Counted from the first letter of the stretch, positions 24,138-33,508 are shown. The stretch is 64,000 nt of DNA from Oscillospiraceae bacterium (GCA_910574635.1 CAJTCG010000001.1:186001-250000); one strand, 5' to 3'. Notes: generated by a model not told the origin, from the sequence alone. Program-made: numbers and translations.

Positions 24138-25541
24138 ATGGCCGTCACAAAAATCCTGGCCCGGAAGGGCCGCCTGGACATCGGCATCAACTACGTCCTC
24201 AATGGGGACAAGACCGAGGAGCGCGTCCTCACCGCCCATCTGAACTGCGACCCAGGCCGGGAGTGCCGCCAGATGCTGGACACCAAACGGGCTGTAGGCA
24301 AGACGGACGGCGTGCAGTATTACCACATGATCCAGTCCTTCAAACCGGGAGAGATCACCCCGGAACTGGCACTGGAAATCGCCAAGGAGTTCACGCAGGA
24401 GCATCTGCCGGGGTATGAAACCGTGATCGGCGTTCATGTGGACAGGGAGCATATCCACGCCCACATCCTGTTCAATTCCGTGAACGCCGACACTGGAGAG
24501 AAGTACCACAGCAACGCCCAGAGCTACTACAGCCAGATCCGGGGTATCTCGGACAGGCTGTGCCGGGAGCATGGGCTGTCGGTCATCATGCAGGGCGAAT
24601 CCGCCAAGGCAGTCAGCTACATCGAATGGCTGCGCCAGTCCAGGGGCCAGCCCACCTTCCACTCCATGCTGGAGGCAGACCTGCGGACAGCCATTCAGGA
24701 CGCCAACGACCTGGGCCACTTCTTCCTGCTCATGGAACACAAGGGCTGGGAGATTAGCCACGGCAACCGGCTGGGCTTCCGTCTGCGTGGGCAGGAGCGG
24801 TTCATGTACCCAGGCCGGAAGAATCCGCTGTTCACCGAGGACGGTATCCGATCTGCCATCCAAGGGAACCTGGAGGACATCGAGGCTGGACGCAGGCCAG
24901 CGGTGATTTACCGTCCGCCATTCCAGCCCTACAAAAAGTACCCCAAATACACTGGCTTTATGGCGCTGTATGTCCACTATTTATACGTTCTCGGCAAGAT
25001 TGGGCAGCGGCAGTACCCGCCCCGCATGACGCCCCAGCTCCGGCAGGAGGTCATGAAATCCGAGTGGTACCGGGAGCAATTCGCATTCCTGCGGGACAAC
25101 GCCATCGCCACCCAGGCGGACATGGCTGCGTTCCAAACCCGCACAGAGGAAACGCTGGCCACCCTGACCAAGCAGCGAACCATCCTCAATGTACGGAAAA
25201 AGAAACGCCGTTGGCTGTACGCCGCCCTGGCGGACGCGGAGGCTCTGGCTCCCGCCAAGGCTCTCTATGAGGAGGGGCTGTCCGGCATGGAAACGGAGTT
25301 CGCCCGGTACATGGAGGCAGTGGCTGTGCTGGCGAGGTGCGGCATTCCAAGGGATAGGCTTATGACAGAAAAGGCTGAAATGTATGAGCAGCTTGCGGAG
25401 ACAAATAGGCAGATCCGGGCGGAGCGGAAAAAGCTGGCCCTCTGCCGGGAGATCCAGAGCAGGCTGCCCCAGATAGAAAAAGAAATCGAAAAAATTGAAA
25501 CGAAAGATGAGGTGATCAGAGATGACGATAGGAGGCGGTGA
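24138..25541 (+). CDS. Relaxase/mobilisation nuclease (MOB-P/VirD2-like)
   Basis: 467 residues. It nicks one strand at oriT and pilots it into the recipient. 'GVHVDREHIHAHILFNSVN' around residues 98-115 is the HxDxxHxH metal-binding motif III of the relaxase domain. The nucleophile Tyr is probably among the early tyrosines (Y19 in 'INYVLNGD', or 'VQYYHM'). The second half is helical and basic, with a coiled-coil-prone C-terminus ('LPQIEKEIEKIETKDEV'). It overlaps the pcfB-like gene. Confidence 0.9.
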   Translation: MAVTKILARKGRLDIGINYVLNGDKTEERVLTAHLNCDPGRECRQMLDTKRAVGKTDGVQYYHMIQSFKPGEITPELALEIAKEFTQEHLPGYETVIGVHVDREHIHAHILFNSVNADTGEKYHSNAQSYYSQIRGISDRLCREHGLSVIMQGESAKAVSYIEWLRQSRGQPTFHSMLEADLRTAIQDANDLGHFFLLMEHKGWEISHGNRLGFRLRGQERFMYPGRKNPLFTEDGIRSAIQGNLEDIEAGRRPAVIYRPPFQPYKKYPKYTGFMALYVHYLYVLGKIGQRQYPPRMTPQLRQEVMKSEWYREQFAFLRDNAIATQADMAAFQTRTEETLATLTKQRTILNVRKKKRRWLYAALADAEALAPAKALYEEGLSGMETEFARYMEAVAVLARCGIPRDRLMTEKAEMYEQLAETNRQIRAERKKLALCREIQSRLPQIEKEIEKIETKDEVIRDDDRRR

Positions 25542-26406
25542 GGCCGCTGACCAGATGGTGCGCATGATGCTCTCCGGCACGGAGGTGGCGGTGCGTCTGG
25601 GCGGCTCGGCACTGAAGAACCTTCTGGCCCTGACCATGGCGCTGGCCCATAACCGCAAGACGCTCACCGGCAAGGTGAACATGGGCAAGATGCTGCGGGA
25701 GACGCGGGATCTGCGCCGGTTCCCCATGACGCCCCAGCAGTTCAAGCAGTTTAAGAAGCTGGCGAAAAAGCACAAGCTGTTGTTTTCCGTCATTAAGGAC
25801 AAGGACGATAAGGGCAAGGTGATGGACGTGATCCTGCCGGTGACGGAGCTGGACCGGGCCAACGCTATTTTCGAGCGCATCCTGTACCAGATGCCCCCGG
25901 AGCTGGAACGGAAACCGGCGAAAGAACTGCAGCAGGGCCGGGAGGTGTTCCAGCCGGAGCGTCCGGCCCCGGAGAGGGAGCGCCAGCCCCAGGAGAAGGG
26001 CAGGCAGACCCCGCCCAGGGAACAGCAGCCTCAAAAAAAGGCCAGACAGCCGCAGGAGCGGCAGGCCCCCAGAAAGGAGAAGGCCGTGTCCGGGCCTGTG
26101 AGGGACCGTCAGGGGCAGGTGAAGCTCCAGCAGGAGGTGTCCCAGCGGTCACCGGAACAGGGCCGCCAGGAGGCCCCTGTAAGCCGGAGTCAGGAGAACA
26201 CGCCAAAAAAAGGTTCTCGGTCGGAACGAGACTCGCCCGTTATAAAAATCAGCTCCTCTATACACAGAGAGAGCGGCGCTGCGAGGGAGACGAGTGAGCG
26301 CCCCTCCATAGAGGCGCGGCTCCAGGCGTATCGGGCGCAGAGCAGGAAACCGTCCGCTCCGGCCAAGGTGAAAGCGAAAACGAAGTCCCAGGCAAAGGCG
26401 CGATGA
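25522..26406 (+). CDS. PcfB-like protein (DUF3801)
   Basis: 294 residues. The first 130 ('VRMMLSGTEVAVRLGGSALKNLLALTMAL', 'LRRFPMTPQQFKQFKKLAKKHKLLFSVIKDKD') match PcfB, an accessory factor linking the relaxosome and VirD4 in Gram-positive conjugation. Residues 130-294 are a low-complexity Gln/Pro/Arg/Lys-rich tail. It lies between the relaxase and VirD4 genes, the usual place. Confidence 0.85.
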   Translation: MTIGGGEAADQMVRMMLSGTEVAVRLGGSALKNLLALTMALAHNRKTLTGKVNMGKMLRETRDLRRFPMTPQQFKQFKKLAKKHKLLFSVIKDKDDKGKVMDVILPVTELDRANAIFERILYQMPPELERKPAKELQQGREVFQPERPAPERERQPQEKGRQTPPREQQPQKKARQPQERQAPRKEKAVSGPVRDRQGQVKLQQEVSQRSPEQGRQEAPVSRSQENTPKKGSRSERDSPVIKISSSIHRESGAARETSERPSIEARLQAYRAQSRKPSAPAKVKAKTKSQAKAR

Positions 26407-26422
26407 CCGATATTCGTATGAT

Positions 26423-26457
26423 GCCCCCGGCAGGTTGTTCTGCCGGGGGCTGTTTTC
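26423..26457 (+). terminator. Intra-operon terminator or attenuator before virD4
   Basis: GCCCCCGGCAG / CTGCCGGGGGC, an 11-bp perfect stem with a 6-base loop, followed by TGTTTTCTG. It is 23 bases before the VirD4 start and may limit read-through into the coupling-protein gene. Confidence 0.65.
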
Positions 26458-26479
26458 TGACTTCGGAGGTGATTGTTAT

Positions 26480-28276
26480 TTGAAGCAAAGCAATCGGTCA
26501 GGCAAGCTGGCTGTTTACCTGTTCCTCTATATTTTCGTGGTCTGGGCGGCGCTGCTCATTGCCCCATCCCTGGGCGGTGGTCTGCCAGAGATCATCACCA
26601 ATCTGACGGCGGCGATGGAACACCCCTTCCGCATCCAATGGACGGACCGCAGCCTCGTGACCATCTTGGTCTGCACCGGGGCCTACATCATGGGCATCTG
26701 TCTCTACGCAGACCAGCAGGGCCGGACGCGGGACGGCGAGGAGCATGGCTCCGCTACCTGGGCCTCGCCCCAGCAGGTCAACGCCATGTTCGCTCAGAAA
26801 CAGAATAAGCTGCTCACCCGCAATGTCCGCCTGGGACTGGACACCCACAAGCACCGCCGCTCCCTCAATGTGCTGGTCATTGGCGGCTCCGGCGCAGGCA
26901 AGAGCCGCTCATATGTGAAGCCAAACATCCTGGAGGCCAACACCAATTATGTCATTACGGACCCCAAGATGGAGGTGCTGACCGCCACGGGCGGATACCT
27001 CAAAAGTCAGGGCTATGACATCCGTGTGCTGAACCTGGTGAACCTGGAGCAGTCGGATGGATACAACCCCTTCCGCTACCTGCGGGATGAAAAGGATGTG
27101 CTGCGGCTGGTGAACAACCTCATCCAGGCCACCACTCCAAAGGGCAGTCATGAGTCCGATCCATTTTGGACCAAAGCTGAAACCGCTCTGCTGCAGGCGG
27201 TCATCCTCATGCTGTGGCAGGAGGCCCCGGAGTACGAACAGAACTTCTCCATGGTCATGCGGGTGCTGGAGTACGCTGAGGTGAAGGAGGAGGACGAGGA
27301 GTACGTCTCGCCGCTGGATCTGCTGTTTCAGGCCATGGAACGGGAGAACCCCGCCAGCGTGGCGGTGAGACAATATCACGTCTTTAAAATGGCGGCTGGC
27401 AAGACCTCAAAGTCCATCCTTGTGTCCGCCGCTGTCCGGCTGGCTCCCTTCAACCTGCCTCAGATCAAGGCCATCACCGACAGGGACGATATGGACCTCT
27501 ACACCTTGGGGGAGCAGAAGTGTGCGCTGTACGCCGTCATACCGGATAACGATAACAGTTTCAATTTTTTGGTAAGCCTGCTATATGCCCAGGCGTTCCA
27601 GGCCCTCTACTACAGCGCCGACCAGATCCACCACGGGGCCTTGCCCTGCCACGTCCACTTCATCCTGGACGAGTTCGCCGCCATGCCCCTTCCAGGCTTC
27701 ACCCGTGAGTTGGCCACCATGCGTTCCCGCAACATTTCCGCAAGCACCATTATTCAGAATATGGCACAAATAAAAGAACTTTATAAGGATAGTTGGGAGA
27801 CAATTCCGGGCAATTCGGACACAATTCTGTACTTAGGCGGCAACGAAGCGGCGACCCACAAGTACATCTCAGAGGCTCTTGGAAAAGCCACGATTGATAC
27901 GAAAACCCATGGTCAGACCAAGGGGAAATCTGGCTCCTACTCTACTAATTTTCAAATGAATGGCCGCGAATTGTTGACCCCAGATGAGGTGCGGGGGCTG
28001 GACAACCGCTATGCCATCCTGTTCATCCGAGGGGCGCAGCCTGTCATGGACCTCAAGTATGAGTTGACCCAGCACCCGGCCATCCGCCACACCTTAGACG
28101 GCGGCGGGCCGCCCTACATCCATCATCAGGAGAAGCCTGAAGTAAAATTCCCCGGCGAACCGCTGTTTGCCGAAGTACCGGACGATCTGTCCGAGGAAGA
28201 AAAGGAGATCAAAGCCTATGAAGAACCTGAAACTGAAGAACCCCAAGAACACCCTGGAGAGCCAGAGGAAGATTGA
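26480..28276 (+). CDS. VirD4-like type IV coupling protein
   Basis: 598 residues with a TTG start 9 bases after GGAGGT; the open frame extends 15 codons upstream through the terminator hairpin. Two N-terminal membrane segments (about 10-30 and 58-75) are followed by Walker A 'GGSGAGKS' (135-142) and Walker B 'FILDEFAAMP'. It couples the relaxase-DNA complex to the secretion channel and belongs to the CD1115 group typical of Clostridia ICEs. The acidic C-terminus overlaps the Maff2 gene. Confidence 0.93.
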   Translation: MKQSNRSGKLAVYLFLYIFVVWAALLIAPSLGGGLPEIITNLTAAMEHPFRIQWTDRSLVTILVCTGAYIMGICLYADQQGRTRDGEEHGSATWASPQQVNAMFAQKQNKLLTRNVRLGLDTHKHRRSLNVLVIGGSGAGKSRSYVKPNILEANTNYVITDPKMEVLTATGGYLKSQGYDIRVLNLVNLEQSDGYNPFRYLRDEKDVLRLVNNLIQATTPKGSHESDPFWTKAETALLQAVILMLWQEAPEYEQNFSMVMRVLEYAEVKEEDEEYVSPLDLLFQAMERENPASVAVRQYHVFKMAAGKTSKSILVSAAVRLAPFNLPQIKAITDRDDMDLYTLGEQKCALYAVIPDNDNSFNFLVSLLYAQAFQALYYSADQIHHGALPCHVHFILDEFAAMPLPGFTRELATMRSRNISASTIIQNMAQIKELYKDSWETIPGNSDTILYLGGNEAATHKYISEALGKATIDTKTHGQTKGKSGSYSTNFQMNGRELLTPDEVRGLDNRYAILFIRGAQPVMDLKYELTQHPAIRHTLDGGGPPYIHHQEKPEVKFPGEPLFAEVPDDLSEEEKEIKAYEEPETEEPQEHPGEPEED

Positions 28277-28574
28277 GCGCCGCGCCAAGCGGGCCTATGC
28301 CGTTTTCGCCTGTCTGGCGCTGTCCATGGCCGTCATGATCGTCCCCGCTTTCGCGGCGGACGATCCCCTCCAGATTGTCGAAAACCTCAGCGATTTCATC
28401 TTTTCCCTGATCCGCGCCATCGGCCTGATCCTGCTGGGCTTCGGCATCCTCCAGTTGGGCCTGTCCCTCAAGAGCCACGACCCTTCCCAGCGGGCCAACG
28501 GTATGCTGACCATCGCAGGCGGCATCGTGATCACCTTCACCCGTGAGATCCTCAACCTCATCACCGGGGGCTGA
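28218..28574 (+). CDS. Maff2-family small membrane protein (VirB2/TrbC-like)
   Basis: 118 residues. Basic N-terminus, hydrophobic segment 'YAVFACLALSMAVMIVPAFA' with an AFA-A cleavage-like site, then a second hydrophobic stretch 'FIFSLIRAIGLILLGFGILQ' and a third around 'GMLTIAGGIVITF'. The layout and position after virD4 fit Maff2, a pilin-like channel component. It overlaps virD4 by 59 bases. Confidence 0.8.
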   Translation: MKNLKLKNPKNTLESQRKIERRAKRAYAVFACLALSMAVMIVPAFAADDPLQIVENLSDFIFSLIRAIGLILLGFGILQLGLSLKSHDPSQRANGMLTIAGGIVITFTREILNLITGG

Positions 28575-28642
28575 TGGACAGGACGGCAGCGGGAGGGCGC
28601 GTCTGCGTCCTCCCCACTCGTTTCCCGTGGGAGGTGATTTGA

Positions 28643-28669
28643 TTGGGAAGCGGAAATTGGATCGTAGAC
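28643..28669 (+). CDS. TrbL/VirB6-like gene, exon 1
   Basis: Nine codons from TTG, reading MGSGNWIVD, preceded by GGGAGGTGA at suitable spacing. The frame hits a stop within the intron (28685). The last 7 bases (CGTAGAC, 28663-28669) are the intron-binding site IBS1; ATTGGA (28656-28661) is a candidate IBS2. Joining to exon 2 at 31417 keeps the frame. Confidence 0.75.
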
Positions 28670-29410
28670 GCGCGCTTTGTTCCTTGACAATCTGCGTAGA
28701 AATACGCAATAAAACAAGGCAGATTTCGCAAGAAGTCTGAACTCTATGCTTGATTCAACAGGTGCAATTCCTGTTAATCCCGGTGTGACGGGAAACAAAA
28801 CTCTAATACTCCGGCATGCGCCCATAGTGCCTTATGGGATGTATGAAGCTCGGTGAAGAGCGGAGGCGGTATCTGAGATGGTACTGCACCGCAGGAGGCT
28901 ATAAATCAGTCATGTCCAGTATGTTTTGTTGCAACTGACATAATCCTGAATGTACGGCTCGTAAATGCAAGGATGATAATACAGCCATCCGCTCCCATGA
29001 GGGGTGCTGTCGCCGTTGAAATTTGTCTACGTGGAAAACGGCAGAAAACCGAAAAGGTCGAATGTCTTTGGCAGAATATCACACAAGCCAAAGATGGCAG
29101 CCGGGCCATAGGGATGGGCTAAAACTGATATGAAAAGCTAAAGTATAGGGAACAAAGGAACCATGGACGGCACTGCAAAAAAAACTTGTTATTTGAAGTA
29201 AGTGAAGTGGCACCTTCGCCGCGCAGGTAGGAAATGACCTGCTAATCCATGGGGCAGCAGCCCGTAGTAGCGATGATGTCCGCAATAATAAGGCGGACGG
29301 AGCGAAGGGGCATAGTTAATGCAGATTCGTATGTGAACAGAAAGTCGAGGAAGCCGTAGGCATACCTGACTAAAACCAGAAACACCAATTCCGAAGGGAG
29401 GCGGTGCGTT

Positions 29411-31300
29411 ATGGCACAACAATTCGACTACCCAAAAACCGAGAGCGAATTGCGAGAAATCCAAGATAAGCTGTATCAACACAGCAAAGAAATTTGTGAC
29501 GCTGGAGGGAGGCCGGCGTTCAAGGGACTTCTGGAAATCATGTCAGCAGAAGCAACTATTATCACAGCGATTCACAACATCAAAAGCAACCACGGCAGTG
29601 AAACTCCCGGCGTGGACTCCAAGACTATGCGCAAAGATTATCTGCAAATGCCTTTCTCATGGGTGATAAAGGATATCCAGAGCGCATTCAGACATTTTGA
29701 ACCGCAGAAGATACGCCGGGTGTATATCGACAAACCAGGAAAGACAGAGAAACGTCCGTTGGGAATCCCTACCATACGGGACAGAATCGTACAAGAGTGC
29801 ATGAGGATTGTGTTGGAACCGATTTTTGAAGCGCAGTTTTTCGGCCACTCTTACGGTTTCCGGCCCATGCGAGATACCGCAATGGCGTTAGAACGGGTAA
29901 AACAGCTCGTTCATCACACAGGCTATCACTGGATTGTCGAGGGCGATATCAGCAAATGCTTTGACCATATCGACCACGCCATCCTCCTGAAACGTCTTTA
30001 TCATATGGGCGTAAAGGACAGGCGGGTTCTACAAATCATCAAGGCTATGCTGAAAGCGGGGGTTATGGACGAATGCGAGGTCAATGAGGAAGGTACGCCC
30101 CAGGGAGGGCTGATTAGCCCGTTATTGGCGAATGTCTACCTGGACATTATGGACGAGTGGATATCCAAACAATGGGAACACAAGAAAACCCGGTTTCCCT
30201 ATGGACGCCAAGATACCAGGTGCAGGGCCCTCCGCAAGGCAACAAGCCTAATCCCTGGTTCCCTGGTTCGTTACGCCGACGATTTCGTAATTGTAACTGA
30301 CACCCGTGCCCATGCGGAGGAATGGAAAACCTGGTTGGAAACCTTCTTCCGTACCAAAATGAAGCTGACATTATCCCAAGAGAAAACGCTGATAACAGAT
30401 GTCCGTAAAAAGTACATCAAATTTTTAGGCTATGAGTTCAAAATGGTTCGGGGAAAAGCCCGCTGGGGTTATATTCCAAGGACGATACCGGACAGAAACC
30501 GATTGAAGCGTAAAGTTGATGAAATCGCGGCAGATACTAAGAAAATCCCCGGAAATTACAGCCGGGAACAGCTCATTGGTGAAATAAACCGCATCAACAG
30601 CAAAATAAGAGGGTTAATCCAATACTATCAATGCTGCACATGGGTGAGCGTTGCCATGGACAAATATGGCAGACGGCTACAGCTCACAGTTATGCGGCGG
30701 CTGAAGCAGTACAAGGGGAAATGGATACCAGCAAATCAGACACAAAACCTTCCCCGTGTCCACCAACAACACAGGCAAAAAATACCCTCAATCAAATATC
30801 GCGATATCTACATTGGCTTTACCTCTCTCACCTTTTGCAGATGGGAAAAGGTACTGGTGAAAAGCCAGGCCGAAACGCCGTATACCGAGGAAGGGAGGCA
30901 AATTTATTTCAGACGCACAAAGAAAAAGCGTATCAATGCGCGTCTGGATGAACTGTATTCGGATAAATCGGCAGAAATCATCAGCAGTCATGGTCAATGG
31001 GGAAAACTCAATAATTTTGAGTTCTTTATGAACCGGACGTATGCACTTAACCGGGACAAGCTCAAATGCCGTGTCTGCGGCGGATGGCTCATAGACTGTG
31101 CGCCATGGGCACATCGTATCAACCCCAACCTCCCGCTGAATAAGGTGAATCGAGTAAATAATCTGGTTTCGCTCCACAAGAAATGCTTTGCAGCGGTAAA
31201 CAACTTCAACCAAGATATCAGCCAGTTTGATGTACAAACACAGAAGAAAATTATCGGTTACAGGGAAAAACTGGTTCCTTCACATACACGCAACAAATAA
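29411..31300 (+). CDS. Group II intron reverse transcriptase/maturase with HNH domain
   Basis: 629 residues. RT palm residues are the D of 'VEGDISKCFDHID' (about 179) and 'YADD' (288-291), with 'GTPQGGLISPLLAN' between. The maturase X domain follows (about 380-500). The C-terminus holds an HNH-type endonuclease with 'CRVCGG', 'HRINPNLPLNKVNRVNNLVSLH' and a final 'KKC'. It aids splicing and retrohoming of the surrounding intron. GGGAGG precedes the ATG. Confidence 0.95.
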   Translation: MAQQFDYPKTESELREIQDKLYQHSKEICDAGGRPAFKGLLEIMSAEATIITAIHNIKSNHGSETPGVDSKTMRKDYLQMPFSWVIKDIQSAFRHFEPQKIRRVYIDKPGKTEKRPLGIPTIRDRIVQECMRIVLEPIFEAQFFGHSYGFRPMRDTAMALERVKQLVHHTGYHWIVEGDISKCFDHIDHAILLKRLYHMGVKDRRVLQIIKAMLKAGVMDECEVNEEGTPQGGLISPLLANVYLDIMDEWISKQWEHKKTRFPYGRQDTRCRALRKATSLIPGSLVRYADDFVIVTDTRAHAEEWKTWLETFFRTKMKLTLSQEKTLITDVRKKYIKFLGYEFKMVRGKARWGYIPRTIPDRNRLKRKVDEIAADTKKIPGNYSREQLIGEINRINSKIRGLIQYYQCCTWVSVAMDKYGRRLQLTVMRRLKQYKGKWIPANQTQNLPRVHQQHRQKIPSIKYRDIYIGFTSLTFCRWEKVLVKSQAETPYTEEGRQIYFRRTKKKRINARLDELYSDKSAEIISSHGQWGKLNNFEFFMNRTYALNRDKLKCRVCGGWLIDCAPWAHRINPNLPLNKVNRVNNLVSLHKKCFAAVNNFNQDISQFDVQTQKKIIGYREKLVPSHTRNK

Positions 31301-31314
31301 TCTGCATTGATGGA

Positions 31315-31410
31315 GCGCCGTGTGCGGCGAAAGTCGCATGCACGGTGCGAAGCGGGGGAAAATCCGCTCTGACTGCTGTTCTCACATGAGGACGGTAAAA
31401 GCGGCGGATT
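31315..31410 (+). ncRNA. Group II intron domains V and VI
   Basis: Domain V is the 34-nt hairpin 31315-31348 with GAAA tetraloop and a CGC catalytic triad near its base (31316-31318). Domain VI is closed by AATCCGC (31361-31367) and GCGGATT (31404-31410), with unpaired adenosines on its 3' side (AAAA, 31397-31400) as branch-point candidates. Six bases then lead to the 3' splice site. Confidence 0.85.
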
Positions 31411-31416
31411 ACCTAT

Positions 31417-32241
31417 CGCTATAACCTGAATTCCGCCCTGGGGACCTGGAACGACAAGCTGGCGGAGATCTGGACGCTGGTCAGCACCACCCCGGAAAAC
31501 TTCAAGGGCGGTGCGGTCTGGACGGTGATCACCGGCATCAACGGCGCGCTCCAGGCCATCGGCTGTGCCCTGCTGGTGCTGTTCTTCGTAATGGGCATCG
31601 TAAAAACGTGTTCGAGTTTTACGGAATTGAAGAAGCCCGAAATGGTATTCAAGTGCTTTATCCGTTTTGTGCTGGCCCAGGTGGCGGTGACCCACGGCAT
31701 GGAGCTGATGTCCGCGCTGTTCCAGGTGGCCCAGGGGATGATCTCCACCATCATGACAGCCTCCGGGCTGTCGGCGCTGACCGCCACGACACTGCCGGCG
31801 GAGATGGTGACCATCATCGAGGATGTGGGCTTTCTGGAGAGCATCCCCCTGTGGGCCATTACCCTGCTGGGGTCGTTGTTTATCTGGGTGCTGTCGCTGG
31901 TCATGATTTTAACAGTTTATAGTCGTTTTTTCAAGTTATATATGGCGACCGCCATTGCGCCCATCCCCATGGCCAGCTTCGCGGGACAGCCCTCCAGCAG
32001 TATTGGCGTAGCCTTTTTGAAAAGCTACGCCGCCATCTGTCTGGAGGGCTGTGTGATCGTGCTGGCTTGTGTGATTTTCTCGGCATTCGCCTCGTCCCCG
32101 CCCGCCATCGCGGACGATACGCTGGCGGCGGCAACCATCGTATGGAACTATGTAGGGGAAATTTTGTTTAATATGCTTGTGCTGGTGGGCGCTATTAAAA
32201 TGAGCGACCGGCTGATCCGTGAGCTGATGGGTTTGGGGTAG
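31417..32241 (+). CDS. TrbL/VirB6-like channel protein, exon 2
   Basis: 274 residues starting RYNLNSALGTWNDKLAEIW; with exon 1 the spliced protein is 283 residues. Five or six membrane segments are visible: 'AIGCALLVLFFVMGIV', around 'FIRFVLAQVAVTHGMEL', 'IPLWAITLLGSLFIWVLSLV', 'YAAICLEGCVIVLACVIFSA' and 'ILFNMLVLVGAIKM'. This polytopic protein, placed between Maff2 and PrgI/VirB4, is the expected inner-membrane channel core. Without splicing, only a 14-residue peptide would come from the authentic start. Confidence 0.85.
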   Translation, partial: RYNLNSALGTWNDKLAEIWTLVSTTPENFKGGAVWTVITGINGALQAIGCALLVLFFVMGIVKTCSSFTELKKPEMVFKCFIRFVLAQVAVTHGMELMSALFQVAQGMISTIMTASGLSALTATTLPAEMVTIIEDVGFLESIPLWAITLLGSLFIWVLSLVMILTVYSRFFKLYMATAIAPIPMASFAGQPSSSIGVAFLKSYAAICLEGCVIVLACVIFSAFASSPPAIADDTLAAATIVWNYVGEILFNMLVLVGAIKMSDRLIRELMGLG

Positions 32242-32255
32242 GCCGCCCGTCCCTG

Positions 32256-32546
32256 TTATGCGACCGTGTAGATTTTCACATCGGGGTCAGCATCCCAGAG
32301 GGGCTTGAGGCCCACAAACACATCGTTCTGGAACATCTCGCTGGTCAGATACGCCTGTGCGTGTTCCACGCTGTCGAAGCCGTGCAGGACCTGGACGTCC
32401 TCGTCCCGGATCAGCAGATCCTTGGTGAGCGCACCGGGGATCTGCTCCAGGAACGGCCCGCGGTAGTCGGTGTAGACCTTGGCTGCGGCGGGGCGGTTGG
32501 CCTCGTTGATCTTCATGGTGATTTCCAGATAAGCAGTTACTCTCAT
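32256..32546 (-). CDS. Dimeric alpha-beta barrel (antibiotic-monooxygenase-like) protein
   Basis: 96 residues, ATG after AGGAGGAAAAAGCAAC. The pattern 'MRVTAYLEITMKI', 'VYTDYRGPFLEQIPGALTKDLLIRDEDVQVLHGFDSVEHAQAYL' fits the ABM/YdhR-like ferredoxin-fold family, small enzymes or stress proteins acting on aromatic or reactive compounds. It is transcribed against the transfer operon and divergently from an HxlR regulator, the usual arrangement for such pairs. Catalytic residues are not evident. Confidence 0.65.
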   Translation of the reverse strand: MRVTAYLEITMKINEANRPAAAKVYTDYRGPFLEQIPGALTKDLLIRDEDVQVLHGFDSVEHAQAYLTSEMFQNDVFVGLKPLWDADPDVKIYTVA

Positions 32547-32642
32547 GTTGCTTTTTCCTCCTGTTTTGGTTTGCTCGAATTGTTGAGCTTGCCCAAATGA
32601 TACTCTATTGGCACGGAGAAAGGAAGATATAAGCAAATTTAT

Positions 32643-32670
32643 AAGTTACTCATAAATTTCATAGTAGCTT
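32643..32670. promoter_or_regulatory. Candidate HxlR operator
   Basis: AAGTTACT (32643-32650) and AGTAGCTT (32663-32670) form an 8-bp inverted repeat with one mismatch, in the AT-rich divergent promoter region between the monooxygenase-like gene and the HxlR gene. HxlR proteins bind such palindromes. Confidence 0.45.
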
Positions 32671-32725
32671 GTAAATTAAACGGTTCTATCGTAGAATGAG
32701 GAAAACACAATGAGGAGGCAGCGCC

Positions 32726-33127
32726 ATGGCGTATCAACATAAATTGGACAAGGACATCCGCTGTCCATTAGAATATGGGCTTGAAATTTTTGGAGGCAAG
32801 TGGAAATCCAGAATCATCTGCGTTTTGGCTGCAAAGGAAACGCTCCGCTATAGTGAGCTGCGCAGAGAAATGGGCAACATCACGGATGCGGTGCTGGCAG
32901 CGGCGCTGAAAGAGCTGATCACGGCACAGATTGTCAACAGGATATCCTACGATGAGATCCCACCCCGTGTCGAATACTCGCTGACGGAAAAGGGCCGCTC
33001 CGTGGTGCCTATCCTGCAAAGTATCTGCCGTTGGGCCGGACTCTATCATAAGGAGGACTACAGCGGCACCATGGTACATTGCCAGAGATGTGACTATCAT
33101 TCCGATCTGGGTGACAGCCTGAAATGA
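32726..33127 (+). CDS. HxlR-family transcriptional regulator
   Basis: 133 residues. 'CPLEYGLEIFGGKWKSRIICVL' at the N-terminus and 'LRYSELRREMGNITDAVLAAALKELI' form the winged helix-turn-helix of HxlR proteins; Cys13 is in the place of the redox/aldehyde-sensing cysteine. The C-terminal 'CQRCDYHSD' could bind metal. It probably controls the divergent monooxygenase-like gene and itself. Confidence 0.88.
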   Translation: MAYQHKLDKDIRCPLEYGLEIFGGKWKSRIICVLAAKETLRYSELRREMGNITDAVLAAALKELITAQIVNRISYDEIPPRVEYSLTEKGRSVVPILQSICRWAGLYHKEDYSGTMVHCQRCDYHSDLGDSLK

Positions 33128-33466
33128 TTATCTCCACAGCCCCTCGGTGCTGATGGTATACTCACCAGCGGCTCTGGCCTGCCGTACCCGGTAAGCCAGC
33201 AGCTCTGCGGCGGCACGCTCATCCCGCCAGTCCTCCACCAGACCCCAGAGCCAGCGGAGCAGCGTCACCACCCAGGACAGGGCAGCTAACCCAATCAGGG
33301 CGAAGAAGATGCCGTCCGCCAGAGTGGTGTTGGCCCGATACCAGCCGTGGAACGCGGTGAGCATCAGGACTGCGTACAGCATGGGGACGCCCAGCCGGAG
33401 TTTGAGCGCCAGACGGAACAAAATGGGCAGCAGAAACAACCCGAACCCTAAAATCATAAACATCAT
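33128..33466 (-). CDS. Small membrane protein
   Basis: 112 residues on the minus strand; start chosen at the ATG after GGGAGGCTGTCGC. Three hydrophobic segments: 'MMFMILGFGLFLLPILFRLAL', 'VPMLYAVLMLTAFHGW' and 'IFFALIGLAALSWVVTLL', then a charged C-terminus. No family recognised. It converges on the HxlR gene and is divergent from prgI. Confidence 0.55.
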   Translation of the reverse strand: MMFMILGFGLFLLPILFRLALKLRLGVPMLYAVLMLTAFHGWYRANTTLADGIFFALIGLAALSWVVTLLRWLWGLVEDWRDERAAAELLAYRVRQARAAGEYTISTEGLWR

Positions 33467-33508
33467 TGCGACAGCCTCCCTTTTTCTGGTTTGTCGCATC
33501 TTACCATA

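Larger units (their letters stand above)
28670..31416 (+). mobile_element. Group II intron with reverse transcriptase
   Basis: 2,747 bp. The 5' end is GCGCG, one change from the usual GTGYG. EBS1 GTCTACG (29025-29031) is an exact 7-base complement of the exon bases immediately upstream of the intron. TCCAGT (28915-28920) is a plausible EBS2. Domains I-III fill about 28670-29400, domain IV carries the intron protein, domain V is at 31315-31348 and domain VI at 31361-31410. The 3' end is AT followed by exon 2. Insertion is in the sense strand, so splicing should restore the TrbL-like protein. Confidence 0.9.

Noticed and set aside
28788-28800. GTGTG at 28788 as the intron 5' end
   Set aside because: It fits the GTGYG consensus, but the bases before it do not match an EBS1. 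The frame is already lost at 28685, and the exact EBS1/IBS1 match places the end at 28670.
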